Positions 1-12,169 are shown, counted from the first letter of the stretch. The stretch is 64,000 nt of DNA from Ziziphus jujuba (GCF_031755915.1 NC_083382.1:5518001-5582000); one strand, 5' to 3'. Translations and numbers: made by a program. The notes: a model not told the origin generated them from the sequence alone.

Positions 1-1535
1 AAATTCCCAATATGCTTGCTAGAATTTAAATCTTTATATTCTCATCCCAATGCTTCACCAAATTAAGCCAAAATGCTGAACCGGTTCATACTTATTATCG
101 ATTAAGATTTTTAGATTCTAGAATGCCAATTTTTTAACGACATCGTAATATTCCCCACCCCATTATATTGATAAATATATTATCTATAGGGAAGGAACCA
201 AAAAAGAGAAGAAATGAGAAAGCGAAAGTTTCGCCTGTGGGAAGTGACTCAACAGCAAGCAATTGGCTGCTTTTACTTTCAAAAAGTTATCACTGTTGTC
301 AAATTTTGAATATAAAAGTTTTGTTAGTAATTAAATTTGTATCAATAAAAGTAAGACAAATAAACTTCAAACACTATTTTTCAAAGAATTTATTAAATTA
401 TTCTGTAAAATTTGTTGAATATATATTTTAAATGTATGAAATTCATATCATGAGGACTCAGTTGTACAGATAGACTGGCGCTGATAGTGTTGAGGTGAGA
501 GTATAGATATTGGTTCCAATTTCTCTTCTGGTTTCTCTATTGGTTGATTGACTGTTTTGGTTTAGTAGCAATTTCTCGTTTATATTCTCATTTAGTTTAT
601 GAGAGTTTACATTCTCCTTAAAATTTTCAATATTTGCCTAACAAAATAAAAAAAAAAAAATTAATTTGCAAATTTTCTATCTCATTATCAATAATACTAT
701 TTACTAATATTTTGGATACTGTCCATATGACATTGTTTTATTGGTATGTTATATTCATTCATTTATATACTGCTACATCAATGGGTATCCAAAATATTGG
801 TAAAGAAAAGTTGATACTCATACTAGCTAGTACTGTAGAGGTAGAACACATGATTCATGAGTTAGCACAATGTAACCCACAAAATAGTTTGATTATTGAC
901 ATTAAATTGTGTGTGGCACGTGTCATGTCCCTATTCCTTTAAACTATAGATGTGAGGTTTTCATAGTACATATGATCTTTTATTGCTATCCACCTATACG
1001 TTATATTATAATTTGTCTTTGTGTTAACATTCCCACTCTTCCTTCAATGCATATCCAATCCTAGCACAAACCACCCTTACCTATAAACAGGTATATCTTA
1101 GAATTAACTCTAATTATTATGCTTCTGAAGTGTAGGTTAAAACAATCTTCATAATTTATTTGTTTGTTAAGTTCGCTGGAACTATATTATATAAAATTTT
1201 ATAGAGATGTTTGGGTCTCTATGTTATGATGGTCTAAAGGAAGGAACTAAATTAAGGGATCGCAGTATGGACAATAATTCATCGTCCACTTGGGCTTAGT
1301 CACAAAATGCTGTATTGATTCTTCAAGCCAAAAAACAAAAAAAAAAAAAAAAAAAAAGAAAAAAAAAGTGCTGTATTGATTCCTTTTCAGTTGGGCAAAT
1401 GTTGAATCAAAACATGGATTCCACTACTCCCATTTAGATCCAAGATACAGACAAGTGAATAGAATTATAGAAAACAAGACTACCCCGAAACCACTACTCA
1501 AAAGCTGAGGCAGTAACTACTTTCATATGTATGTA

Positions 1536-1571
<36 letters not shown>

Positions 1572-2602
1572 ATTTTTGTTATAATGGAACGGTTTTCCAC
1601 TTTACAACATGAACTGCATAGTGATATAATTTTACAACATAAAATTTTCAGTTTTTCATTATTTATTAAGGCGAGACTGTCAAAAGGTGTGCAGTCCCAT
1701 ATTTACATCCACTTTCTAAACGAAAAAGAATTATATATATTGGGAGTCTCAAATCATGACAGTAAGTATTGCTTTAGTAGCTAAAATTGAAGAGGTATTT
1801 AAGATTTCCGTATAAGTCTCTATATTTTACTGAATTTATATAGCCTATTAATACAATTTTATACCATAATACTGGAAATAATTGAAGAATTAATAATAAA
1901 TATTCTAATAGCTAATTATATATATATATACACGTTTAAGCTCAGATCAAGACGATTTAATAATTTTAATTTTAAATATTTTTTTATTAATTTTTAAATC
2001 GTATTAAAAATTAAAATTAAAAATGATCAAATATGAGTTTAATGACATAATAAAATTTTATTTAGAAAAATTAAATCTGGTCAAGATCCGTTGATTAATT
2101 AATATAATTTTAGATTTTAAATCATAATCCGATCTAAAAATTTTAAAAAGAAACTATAATGTTAATCTTGATATTAAAGATTTGATTTGAGAACGATTAT
2201 ACATATATATTCCTTCTACTATAAAAACCAATTCATCTTATAATTTAATAAAATTTTAATGTCATCATAGATGATGAGATGAGTTTAATATCTACAAACC
2301 TGTATATTGAAGTCGCTGTTTATAATGCTTAATTGGTTATTTAACATGGAAAAGTTGAAAATTGAATTTTTAGAAACTATCTCCCAAATTATAATGGATA
2401 ACATATTGTGACAAAATTTATAATACTTTTTATTTATTTATTTTAAGTAGTTATATAATGCGGTAATAAATGATTTAAACATAAAAACCCTAGCTGGAAA
2501 AGTGTAACCCCTTAGCTTCATCATGTATTCCAGAAAATCAAATATATAATTAACATATATAACCCACTTGCATTGCATGTATTGCTATTAAAGCTGGTGT
2601 TC
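1..2602. other. AT-rich intergenic region, no gene recognised
   Basis: The stretch is AT-rich with many stops in all frames, and the short open frames look like chance. It contains an oligo-A insertion with flanking direct repeats (1308-1382, listed separately) and a TG/TA microsatellite at about 1530-1571. The last 100-200 bases are the promoter side of the first MLP gene. Confidence 0.6.
1308..1382. repeat. Oligo-A insertion flanked by 14-bp direct repeats
   Basis: The 14-mer TGCTGTATTGATTC occurs at 1308-1321 and again at 1369-1382. Between the copies lie 47 bp, almost all A with a few G and C. A target-site duplication around an A-rich tract is what target-primed reverse transcription leaves. 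This may be an extremely 5'-truncated LINE or SINE insertion of which only the tail survived. Replication slippage is an alternative. Confidence 0.5.
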
Positions 2603-2610
2603 TATATAAA
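2603..2610 (+). promoter_or_regulatory. TATA box of MLP gene 1
   Basis: TATATAAA lies about 103 bp upstream of the ATG at 2713. The wider context TCTATATAAAGCAA recurs at the same distance upstream of the other MLP genes in this window. Confidence 0.7.
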
Positions 2611-2712
2611 GCAACAAAGGGGCTAATGTTATCACCCACATTCCACTCTCAAAGTTCTTTAAATATCTTGTTTAAGTCTGTGTGAACTGATCAAGCCGAG
2701 AATATATAATCA

Positions 2713-3303
2713 ATGGCTGCAGGTATAACTAAGCTTGATGCTCAAGTAGGAATAACATCCTCACCAGATAAATTTTTCGGTTTTTTTAAGAACAATATGC
2801 ACAATTTGGTTCAGATGTTCGCTCAAAATGTCAAGAGCTTTCAAGTTCTTGGAGGAGGTCCTATCAAAACTGGTTCTGTCACCTATTGGAAATATAACGT
2901 TACCGGTAAGATCCATATATATGTTGTGAATTAATTATACGTACGTAAAAGTTGTCTTTTCGTTCGAGAAATTTGGGTATAGCATTTGATTAGAATTGAG
3001 TTTTAATTTAATTTAAGCTTAATATGTTGTACAGGGACTCCAGAGACAGCAGAAGTTATAGTTCAGTCTTTAGATGAAGAGAATAAGAGCATTGACTTTG
3101 TTGTGCTTGGAGGAGATATTCTTGATCTGTACAACGGTTTCAAGGCTAAGCTTCATGTTATTCCATCTGGTCAAGGTGGTTCTCTTGTAAAATGGAATGT
3201 GGAATTTGAGAAACGAAATGCAAGTGATCCAAACCCAGAACATCATGTCAATTTTGCAGTCAGGATGTCTAAAGGCCTTGATACTTATCTTACCAGGGCA
3301 TGA
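2713..3303 (+). CDS. MLP-like protein (Bet v 1 / major latex protein family), gene 1
   Basis: Two exons: 2713-2905 and 3035-3303. The intron (2906-3034) has GT and CAG borders in phase 1 at the usual Bet v 1-family place. The protein is 153 residues, the normal MLP length. It has the Gly-rich loop (LGGGP, about residues 46-50), the DEENKSI segment after the splice and the C-terminal helix ending KGLDTYLTRA. Bet v 1-fold proteins are small cytosolic proteins with a hydrophobic ligand cavity. MLPs have been linked to defence, ABA and stress responses, and the ligand here is unknown. It starts MAAGITKLDAQ rather than the MAQI of genes 2-4 and is the most divergent of the four. The exon reading is certain from splice sites and length; the function is inferred from family. 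Confidence 0.92.
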
Positions 3304-3309
3304 AATTAT

Positions 3310-3386
<77 letters not shown>

Positions 3387-3715
3387 CTCACTACGTACTT
3401 ATAATAAAATATGCATGTGACTATATGTACATATGTATAGTCTTTCTCTCATCAGAGAAATTTTGGACAGAATTTGTCTTGGATTTTCCCTATTACTGGT
3501 CACAGGGAGAATCATGGATAAATTTTGTTCAGGATTTCAGGAGAAAATTTTTACATGTGTATGTAATTATGTGTGCATGCATGCATGGGTGTTCCATTAC
3601 AAGTACCTGTATTATTACTTTATGTGTGATTCCTCCATCTCCGTCGTAGCTACTTTCAGGATTGAGTTAATTTCATGTTTGTATATCTCATATGTATGTG
3701 TGGCTATAGCTGCTC
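3304..3715. other. 3' flank of MLP gene 1 with (TC)n/(TA)n microsatellite
   Basis: A CT-repeat tract (about 3316-3345) runs directly into a TA-repeat tract (about 3347-3381) shortly after the stop codon, so it probably lies in the 3' UTR. The remaining sequence is AT-rich and shows no further gene. Confidence 0.6.
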
Positions 3716-3723
3716 TATATGTA

Positions 3724-4672
3724 TAGGGATGTCAACGGGGTGGGGCGGGGTCGGTTTTTAAAATCCCGTCCCCATCCCCGTATGGGATTTTTCATCCCAT
3801 CCCCGCAATTTTCTCCGTTTTTTTAGAAGCGGGGCGGGGACGGGGATTCCCCAATCGGTGGCGGTGCGGGGACGGTTTCCCCATTTGTTTTTTTTCATAT
3901 AATTAATATAATTTTTTTGATAAATTTATATTAAAAAAATTTCTTCTATAAGCAAAATATAAATAAAATGACCAAAAATATAATAAAAATACAATAAAAG
4001 ATATCAAAGTTCAAATTTATAATTTTAATAACATACATTCTCAAAAAATACAATATAATATAATCCAAATACATAAACATAAAATTTATAAAAATACACA
4101 TGCACACATAATAAAGTTTTACTTCTCATTTCCTTAAGTCTCCATGAAAGAATGTTCCGTAAGAGTTGATTGCTACAAAAATAGACAAAAATATTAAATA
4201 ATATCAAAAAATTTTAAACAATTTAATATAAACATTTTTTTAATAAATAAATTCAATTTACCTCCTCATCAATTTCTATGTCACTCATAGTAGAAGAACA
4301 AGCTCCAACATACGGTGAAGAAGATGAAGCTAACAAAAATGAGATTAATTAGTTAACAATAAATACAAAAATTATTAAACACAAAAAAATATAAAATTTA
4401 ATTTTTCATACCATTAATTTCAGCCCATAACCAATCGAATAAGTTTAATTTTAATTTTCAAAATATTAAAAAAAATATTAAAAAAAAAGGTAATATATAT
4501 GGGCCGGGTTCGGGCCGGGGTCTTTAATACCTGGTCCCGGCCCATCCCCGCTTCGGGTCTAAGAGAGTAAGCCCAAGCCCGCCCCGTCACCCCGTTTTTG
4601 CGGGGAAAAACCGCCCCGTTAGAGGCGGTGCACCGCGGTTTCGGGGATGGGCGGGGCAAATTGACATCCCTA
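3724..4672. mobile_element. Non-autonomous hAT element (949 bp) with 8-bp target duplication
   Basis: The ends are inverted: TAGGGATGTCAA at 3724-3735 and TTGACATCCCTA at 4661-4672. Both sides are flanked by TATATGTA (3716-3723 and 4673-4680), a perfect 8-bp duplication typical of hAT elements. The subterminal 150-200 bp on each side are rich in GGGGCGGG/CCCCGCCC motifs, while the middle is AT-rich. Internal blocks (about 4120-4170 and 4260-4335) match the decayed autonomous-type element at 11457-16785. This copy therefore looks like an internal deletion derivative of that family, mobilised in trans. No transposase is encoded; the open frame across 4420-4659 is a product of the GC-rich end. 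Confidence 0.9.
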
Positions 4673-5160
4673 TATATGTATCAAAAGTTTGGTTTATAAG
4701 TGTTCGGATATCTGATGTGTGGATGTTGCAGCCATAAAAGCTGGCTAATTTACATATGTTTTGGACATCTTAATCTGTTTACAAGAATGAGGATCTACCT
4801 TTACTATTATTTTTGTCACTTCTTTCTCATTTCAATCCACAGCTTTTAGTTTGTTCTGCGCAAACTGTCATTTTGGAATTTCTGTGAGATAGAAAGAAGA
4901 AAAATAAAGAAAAAAGAAAAGAAAAAAGAAAACAGTGGCATGCGCATGACCATGAATAATAGTGTGTGTACATATATATAACTATTAATATTTTTTAATA
5001 AACTATCTCTCACCTTGGAATGGACAATATGTAGCAAGTGGTATAGATCAACTTGTCATTTCACAATATCTGTTATTGTTATTCAGGAGATAGTTTTCAG
5101 GAAACAAACGTGTATATAATATGTACATTCAAATAGTTACATACCTAGATGAACATATTG

Positions 5161-5255
5161 TTCATGAGGAATTATTATTATTTTATTCTTGGTAAAATTG
5201 TTCCTGAGGAATTATTATTGTTTTATTCTTGGTAAAATTGTTCATGAGGAATTAT
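5161..5255. repeat. 40-bp tandem repeat, about 2.4 copies
   Basis: Units at 5161-5200 and 5201-5240 begin TTCATGAGGAATTATTATT / TTCCTGAGGAATTATTATT and end GGTAAAATTG. A third, partial unit follows to about 5255. Confidence 0.85.
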
Positions 5256-6271
5256 ACTATATATATACACGAAGCACAAAAGAACAGAATTTACCCCCAA
5301 AAAAAAAAAAAAAAGCACAAAAGACCAGAAAGCTAATTCTAAGGATATATGTTAAGTAGTTAATTCGAAGTTATTAAAGGTAAAAAAAAATAAAAAAAAT
5401 TAACTACCTTTATGGGAAAAATGATTTCCACTGTTCTCTTAATTGAAAAATATTATAGATCAGAAAATAGAAAGAAAGAATGAAACAAGTTTTACAATAA
5501 AATGAATCCATTTTAAAAAAAAAATAATTTTCCATCAAAATAAGTAAATAATCTTTTGACTCTTTCCTCTTTTATCTTATAAATAAAATAAAAATCCATT
5601 TTCTATCATATTTAGGATTCAAGAAAAAAAAAAAAAAACTACATGTGAGAGGGGAGTGCTAAAAAAAATATAAATGAAATCTACCTTTTATTAGTTTAAA
5701 CTTTTGGAATCGATGACAATTCAACATATTTTTTTTAAAATAGGATCCAATGAGTTCCAAACATACCATAAATGATCATTTGACTCGAATCATCCTATTG
5801 CAAATATATATATATTATCTTCTAGACGATTTATTCGATAGATAGAAAGAAGAGAGCACAGTGCAGATGACAAAATTGTTTGGCAAATCAGAAAATGAAT
5901 GACACCAGAGAAATTCTCTAGAGAAATTCTCTAGATATTATACACGTTCAAATCAATATGCATGTCTATGCCTTTATTCTTTGGTAATTAGGCATGTCTG
6001 TGCCTTGATCTTTCATGGATAACCGCGTTTTGAAGTTTGCAGATTGTGGCCATAAACGTGTTCATAAACAAAGCAAAAATAGAAAATATGGTAATTGGCT
6101 ATGTATGTATTTTCTTGTTGTCATCACAAAAAGCTAGTGAGATATTCATCTTCATTTGCTACTCTACTTGAGTAGCTTGAGGAGCCATGTTAAGGTAACA
6201 AATTGTTACTTAATATCAATAATTAACAAGAAAAATAAAGCTTGATTCGTACTATATATCGCATAATTATC

Positions 6272-6351
6272 AAAGTAAGTATCTAAAAGATGCATGACAG
6301 AGCCAACTCTTAAAGTAAGTATCTAAAAGGTACATGATAGAGCCAACTCTT
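6272..6351. repeat. 40-bp direct tandem repeat, 2 copies
   Basis: Two adjacent copies (6272-6311 and 6312-6351) begin AAAGTAAGTATCTAAAAG and end GAGCCAACTCTT, with few differences. They lie about 470 bp upstream of MLP gene 2. Confidence 0.85.
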
Positions 6352-6717
6352 TCAATTATGCTCCTCTAATTTTTTTGACGTCTTTGTAATTAAGCTCTAG
6401 CTACTAACATATCGCATTTTGTTTGTAATATTTTTGATCAAATTCTTAAAATTTAGAATGAAACTATTTCCATTTTCATATATATTCTCCTGTTCTTTTC
6501 ATTTTCCTTTTGTAGAAATTCTTCACCCATATTTGAGCCACAAGGAATATATATACCCACTTGTCTAGCTTTCCTAGCTATTTTGGATATATTTTAATAT
6601 TTCCCAGACAAGAATGGAATCCAAACAGACATTGACAACCACCAAGCATAACTAAAGTTTTGGTCACAATTCACACCTTGCAGTTGCAGTGTTTTAGAGC
6701 TTTCCAAGAAGCTCTTC

Positions 6718-6725
6718 TATATAAA
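6718..6725 (+). promoter_or_regulatory. TATA box of MLP gene 2
   Basis: TATATAAA followed by GCAAC lies 97 bp upstream of the ATG at 6822, the same context and spacing as in the neighbouring MLP genes. Confidence 0.7.
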
Positions 6726-6821
6726 GCAACTGGCAGTCTCTCAGTAGTGTCATAGCCAGCAGCTTTAAGTAATTTTCTTTAGCATCAGCTGGTAAAACTG
6801 GTATAGTATAGGGACATCACT

Positions 6822-7997
6822 ATGGCTCAAATTGGCAGGGTTGAGGCTCAAACAGAGGTTAAGTCATCAGCAGAGAAGATCTTTGGCTTCTATAAGAATC
6901 ACATGAAACTTCTTGCTCAAATGTTTCCTCAGGATATTAAGAGCATCGAAATAGTAGGAGGTGGTGATCAAATCACAACTGGCACTGTCATGCATTGGAA
7001 ATTTGACCTCGGTAAGACAAAGTGTATATAAATATTCTTGCTATACAGTAAGCTCATGTGCTTACTTTAGGGTGGGTTACTCATGTGTCCCACCAAATAT
7101 GATGGGGGTACATAGGAAATTTTTTTTTTGTAGAAATCATGTTTTTTTAATTAAATATGGTGTAACATGAGATGCCTGTTACAAAATAAGCAAAGAAATA
7201 CATTATAACAAAATTATATATAGTATAATCATAACTAATAAAAAATAAAAAGGAAAAAGTACGTATATCATCTATGGATGTGTAAAAATTCTCATATTAG
7301 AACCCCTAATTAAAATGAATTTAGTCTCTTATTAAGTCCAGAAATAACTTATGCATGCTTATATGCGCTCTTATGGGTGCTGATAGGCTGTTTCCATGGA
7401 TTTTAATTTTAGTTCATATATAATCCAAAGATTAGACCCTCTCCTATACCTATATATATCTATCAATAGCTATATTTAATAGTACATCTCGATTATAATT
7501 TTAAGCCAATTAATCCAAATGAAAACTAAAAATTTATATCTTTCACTTTTCGTTTGTGTAGCGTACTGTATGAACTTTTTATATGAAGCAAACTAAGAGG
7601 ATTGTTTTTAATTTCTCTCAGTAAAATTTTCTTCTATAAACGTTTTTTCCAAGAGATTTTAACTTTATTAATCCAAAAATGTACCCTTAATTTATATGAT
7701 ACACATAATTGATTTGTGTGTCCTACAGGAGTTCCAATGGTAGTGAAATCAAAAAACGAAGCTGTAGACGAGAAGAATAAATCAATGAGCTTTGATATGG
7801 TTGAAGGAGATATGTTGAAGACGTACAGTAGTTTCAAGTCCAAACTTGAGGTTGTTGAAAATGAAAATGGTGGTTGCATAGTTAAATGCACTCTAGATTT
7901 TGAAAAGGCTGATGAAGGTGCTCCAAACCCAGATGCTTACGCCCATTTTGGACTTAAGATGGCTAAAGGCATCGATGCTTACCTTAACAAAAAATGA
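6822..7997 (+). CDS. MLP-like protein (Bet v 1 / major latex protein family), gene 2
   Basis: Exons 6822-7011 and 7729-7997, with a 717-bp AT-rich intron (GTAAGA ... CTACAG) in phase 1. The protein is 152 residues. It starts MAQIGRVEAQTEVKSSAEK, has the GGGDQITTG loop near residues 47-55 and ends KGIDAYLNKK. The length and single intron match the family. The product is probably a soluble cytosolic small-ligand binder of the Bet v 1 fold. Its exon 2 is the closest visible relative of the broken exon at about 21556-21770. The intron is the longest of the four MLP genes here. Confidence 0.93.
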
Positions 7998-8422
7998 TCA
8001 AACTAGCTATAATAATAATAATAATAAGTCTTGCCTAATTTATATCATAATTTGTCAGTAGCGTATGATTGTGGTTTGCATGTGAAATTAATTAATAATT
8101 ATCATATCAAATATGTATTACTTTCCATAAATAAAAGCATCTATTCGAATCTTATTATATATACATAAACCCTTTTTTTTTTTTTTGTTTTAATTACAAT
8201 TTGCGGGGGGAGAAATTCACCTTCATCCAAGTTTCAAATCTGAATGTAAAGTTATGTTCTCGGTGGTTTTATTGGGGATATCCTAGTGATTTTTTCTCGG
8301 ACATTAATGCCGATCTAGAAACCACACATTTTCAATAAAATAAAATAAAATAAAATTTTACCTGACCTCCTAATACTCGCTGATGCTGGCTTTAAACAAC
8401 CTGAAAAGCCCAAAGAATCTTA
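7998..8422. other. 3' flank of MLP gene 2, no gene
   Basis: It holds (AATA)n-like sequence just after the stop, a likely polyadenylation signal AATAAA at about 8130, and AT-rich sequence up to the LINE target site. Nothing else is recognised. Confidence 0.55.
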
Positions 8423-8440
8423 ACATGTCTCTTTAATATT
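8423..8440. repeat. LINE target-site duplication, left copy
   Basis: ACATGTCTCTTTAATATT is repeated exactly at 10947-10964. The pair brackets the LINE insertion. Confidence 0.93.
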
Positions 8441-10946
8441 TTTTTTTTGGTAAATAGTACTGCATTAAGCACAAAAGAGGGGGGCACCGGTACAAGAAAC
8501 CCAGTTACCCCAAGGTACAAGAAGAGATCTCCTCCAAAAGGATTTGCTCTTGGATAGTATCTGGACAATTAAACATATTAGAGCTCGAACAAAAAATGGT
8601 TAACTTATTTTTCATTGCTTCTTTAGCTGCTAGATCAGCACACTTGTTTGCTTGTCTTGGAGTCCAAGAAATTCTCCAGTTATGGTTTTTCATTGTCTTC
8701 TTAATGGACGTGATGATCTCCCAAGAGCTCCATGCACACGGCTCATCCCTGTCAAGCAGCTGGTTGACCACTGAACGGGCGTCACTCAGCCATTCTATGT
8801 CTTTCCAGTTGGATTCCTCAACTGTGGCCATTGCCCACTCGATGGCCTTTATTTCGGCGAGTTCACTTTCCATTGGTGTAGCTGGTTTAGCAGCTAGCAG
8901 AAGGACTTTACCTTTGTCATCCCTTGCTATAAAAGCTAAACCAGTTTTACCTGGACTACATGCGGCATCTGTGTTTATGCAGATTTTGCCTTTTTGGGGG
9001 GGGATCCAGCTGACCTCTTTGGGAGAAGGAGTAGGGATGTGTCTATTTAGCACCACTTGACTGTATTCTTCAACTAGAGATTCCCATCTTTTCGTAACCG
9101 TGATCAAAGTGCCAGTGTTTTTAAAAATTCTGTCATTTCTCATCTCCCAGACTACATATATAAAGGTGGCCAAGAGCAGAGTAGTAAACTCTTTGCCTCC
9201 AAACTTTGAATGTAATTGGGAGGACGGATTTAAACACCACAAAACTATTTCTTGAGTGCTATTGGCAGCTACAAAGTCTATCCTAAGGCCCCATTTGCTT
9301 CCGAAGGCTACTACTCTAGCTGCTGGACACTTGGTAAATAGGTGGGTCGGGGATTCAAAAATGAAATCGCATAAGGAGCATCTCGAGTCCCCTTTGCCTG
9401 TTCTTTCAAATAAAAGGCCCTTGAAAGGCAGAACCTCGGCTGCCATCCTCCAAAGAAACATCTTGAGCCTCTCGTGGAGTTTGGAGGCCCAAATCTCCTT
9501 CCAAAGTTTATCGCCAGTTTCCCCGTTGCTTGATAGAATTCGATAACAGCTTTTCATGGAAAAAACTCCATTGTTTGTACCAGTCCAGAACAGTTTGTCC
9601 TCAACGTTTGGTCCACGACACTTTACATTTTTGATGGCCTCAATGGATTCTTGGTCACACATCGCTTGTAGCTTCGTTTCGTCCCATGAGAGAGTGTGTG
9701 GGTTCAGCAACTCCGCAACTCTCTGCACTTGACTTTCATCTGCTCCCTGAATGAGCTTGGGAGTTTTGTCTCTGATATCTGGGACCCACGGGTCCTTCCA
9801 AGGGTTGGTGCCCCATCCGTTTCCTATTTTGAAACAGGATCCCTGTTTCAAAAGGCTCTTCCAAACGTAAGAATTTCCTGCTTTGAATTTGCAACCGAAG
9901 AAAGGTTTGTTTCTTAGATACTTAGCTCGGATGATTTGTGTCCAAAGGCTGTCCCCACCCTTGGCTAGTTTTCAACCAAGTTTAGCCAAGAGAGCTAAGT
10001 TGAAATCTTTGAACTTCCTGAACCCCAGGCCTCCAAGAGCTTTTGGTTGGCATAGAAGGTTGCAGCTTTTTAGAGCTAGGTAGTATTTGCTGCCGTCCTT
10101 TACCCCCCACCAGAATCTTCTGATAGCTGCGTCCATCTCATTGCATAGAGAATTTGGGATTTTGAAAGTTGACATTGTGTAGAAAGGGCCTGCTTGTGCC
10201 ACAGACTTGATCAATGTAGCCTTTCCAGCTTTTGAGAGAACTTTACTCTTCCATCCTTCCAACGTGTTTTACAGTTTTTCCTTGAGCTTCGAAAATTCCT
10301 TACTTCTATTTTTTCCTAGCAAGAGAGAGTTTCCGAGGTACATAGAGCCAGCTTTTAGGTCCTTGAAACCTAGTTTTTCTTTGATCAAAGCCTTGGTTCT
10401 TGCTGGAATGTTTCTTGAGAAGAGAATCTGAGATTTTTCTGAATTTGGCTCTTGTCCTGACTACCTACTGTAAAGCCTTAAAACTTCTTGGACACCCTTA
10501 ACATTTTGGTCATTTGCTCGGCAAGCCACCAGAATATCGTCTGCATAGAGGAGGTGAGAAATTGCAGGTGCTTCCTTGCAAATCTTGATCCCTTGGATGT
10601 TTGAATTTTTCTCCATTAACCTCGTGAAGATCTCTGAGCATAGGATGAACAAAAACGGGGATAGGGGGTCTCCTTGGCGGATTCCTCTTTCCGGGTTAAC
10701 CGTATCCATTTTACTTCCGTTGATTAGGAGATCGAATTCCACCGAGCTGATGCAGCTGAAAATCATTCTCCTGAAGTCCTTAGAAAAACCCCATAACTTT
10801 AGAACCTTGGTGATGAACTGCCACTCCAGCCTATCATAGGCCTTCTTCATGTCAATCTTAACAAGCATCAATCCATTCTTCCCTTTGTGTTTCCGAACTT
10901 TGTGGGCAACCTCTTGACCGACTACCGTATTCTCCGCTATCCATCT
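8441..10946 (-). mobile_element. 5'-truncated LINE (non-LTR retrotransposon)
   Basis: The element lies on the minus strand between perfect 18-bp target duplications (8423-8440 and 10947-10964). Its 3' end is at the left, where the minus strand ends in a run of A (T run at 8441-8448). The 5' end breaks off inside the reverse transcriptase domain at 10946, so the N-terminal ORF1, the endonuclease and the start of RT are missing. This is a typical product of abortive target-primed reverse transcription. Confidence 0.95.
8505..10946 (-). pseudogene. LINE ORF2 remnant: reverse transcriptase, zinc-finger RT domain, RNase H
   Basis: Reading leftward, the RT part (10461-10940) includes the KIDMKKAYDRLEW and GIRQGDPLSP motifs and the catalytic LLYADDILV. 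The thumb/connection segment follows (9972-10440), then the zf-RVT-type region with the Cys-rich CSLCDF segment (about 9350-9640). Last is an RNase H domain of the plant RVT_3 type (INTDAACSPGKTG, about 8640-9000), ending at the stop at 8505. The last 448 codons (to 9851) are open. Three in-frame stops break the frame: at about 10459, at about 10270 and at 9972, where a Trp codon expected from the family is TGA. The copy is dead. Its codon use and GC content are clearly higher than the flanking AT-rich DNA. Confidence 0.93.
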
Positions 10947-10964
10947 ACATGTCTCTTTAATATT
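10947..10964. repeat. LINE target-site duplication, right copy
   Basis: Exact copy of 8423-8440, immediately after the truncated 5' end of the LINE. Confidence 0.93.
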
Positions 10965-11396
10965 GGCCCATTAAAGAAAGGCCATATATATATGTATTTT
11001 CTCCCCAAAATATGAACACCATCAAAAATTAATTAAAAGTAAATAGAAATTTAAAATTGATATCATTATTATTATTATTATTTGAGTAGAGGACTTTTAA
11101 ACTTAGTTTACTAGCCTGTTATTGCCTCGATATTCTTATTTATTTATTTTATGATATTGGGAGAGGTGTAGAATATGTAAGAATCATTTAGCTAAGTTAA
11201 AAAAAAAATAAAAAAAATAAAGAAAAATCTTTTTTCACTACTAATTTAAATGGAATATTGGTAAGTTAAAATCTAGTTCATAAAGTTTTGTCTAACGACG
11301 AAGTCTACAGAGTACCATTTTTTTTCTTCTAAAAGCCTAAGGTATTAGATGTACCCTGACCGATTGGCTACAAGACACAACGGGTAAAATTGGAAA

Positions 11397-11456
<60 letters not shown>
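10965..11456. other. AT-rich flank; left half of a split MLP-type upstream region
   Basis: Sequence at about 11150-11270 (a run containing CATTTAGCTAAGTTA, then an A-rich tract and CACTACTAATT) resembles segments upstream of MLP genes 3 (about 18362-18420) and 4 (about 23275-23405). The right-hand continuation is found after the hAT element at 16920-17380. The stretch ends in a (TA)n tract at 11401-11456. Confidence 0.5.
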
Positions 11457-11464
<8 letters not shown>

Positions 11465-12169
11465 CAACAGGATGAGACAGAATTAGTTTTTAAAATTCCA
11501 TTCTTGTTCCCGCGGGGAATTTTCCTCTCGTCCCCGAGGTTTTTTCCGTTTATTTAGATACGGGACGGGGATGGGGATTCCCTTATTAGGGACGGGACGG
11601 AGCGGTTTTTCCCTTTTTTTTATAATTGATATATTTCTTTTTTTGAAATATCTATATGAAAAAATTTTCTTGTAAATGAAATATAAATAAAATGACTAAA
11701 ATTCAATAAAATTACAATAAAATGCATCAGGATCTAAAATAAAATTACAATAAAATACATTAAGATTTAAAATAAAAATACAATAAAATATATTAAAGTC
11801 CAAATTTACAATTATAATAAAATATATTCTTAAAAAAATACAATACAACATATAAACATAAAGTTTATAAAAATACACACAAAAAATAAAATTTTACTTT
11901 TTATTTCCTTAAATCTCCATGAAAGAATGTTCCGTAAGAATTGATTGCTACAAAAATAAACAAAAGTATTAATATCAATAATTTTTTTAACAATTAAATG
12001 TACACATTTTATGTAATCAATAAATTCAATTTACCTCCTCATCAATTTCAATGTCACTCATAGTAGAAGAACAAGCTCCAACATATGATGAAAAAGATGA
12101 AGCTAACAAAAATAAAACAAATTAGTTAACAATAAATACAAAATTATTTAAGATGGAAAGATATAAAAT

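Larger units (their letters stand above)
4681..6717. other. Intergenic region between MLP genes 1 and 2, with short tandem repeats
   Basis: No gene is recognised. It contains a 40-bp tandem repeat (5161-5255), a second 40-bp repeat (6272-6351), a duplicated AGAGAAATTCTCT palindrome (about 5908-5937) and several oligo-A tracts. The final 100-200 bp are the promoter of MLP gene 2. Confidence 0.6.

Noticed and set aside
1527..1784. 85-codon frame beginning with Val-Cys and Ile-Tyr repeats
   Set aside because: Translation of a TG/TA microsatellite followed by AT-rich sequence without features.
3197..3385. Frame ending in Ser-Leu and Ile-Tyr repeats
   Set aside because: Out-of-frame reading of MLP exon 2 running into the TC/TA microsatellite.
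4420..4659. 79-codon Pro/Arg-rich frame
   Set aside because: Produced by the GC-rich subterminal repeats of the 949-bp hAT derivative, not a gene.
8596..9060. 154-codon plus-strand frame
   Set aside because: Antisense shadow of the LINE RNase H region.
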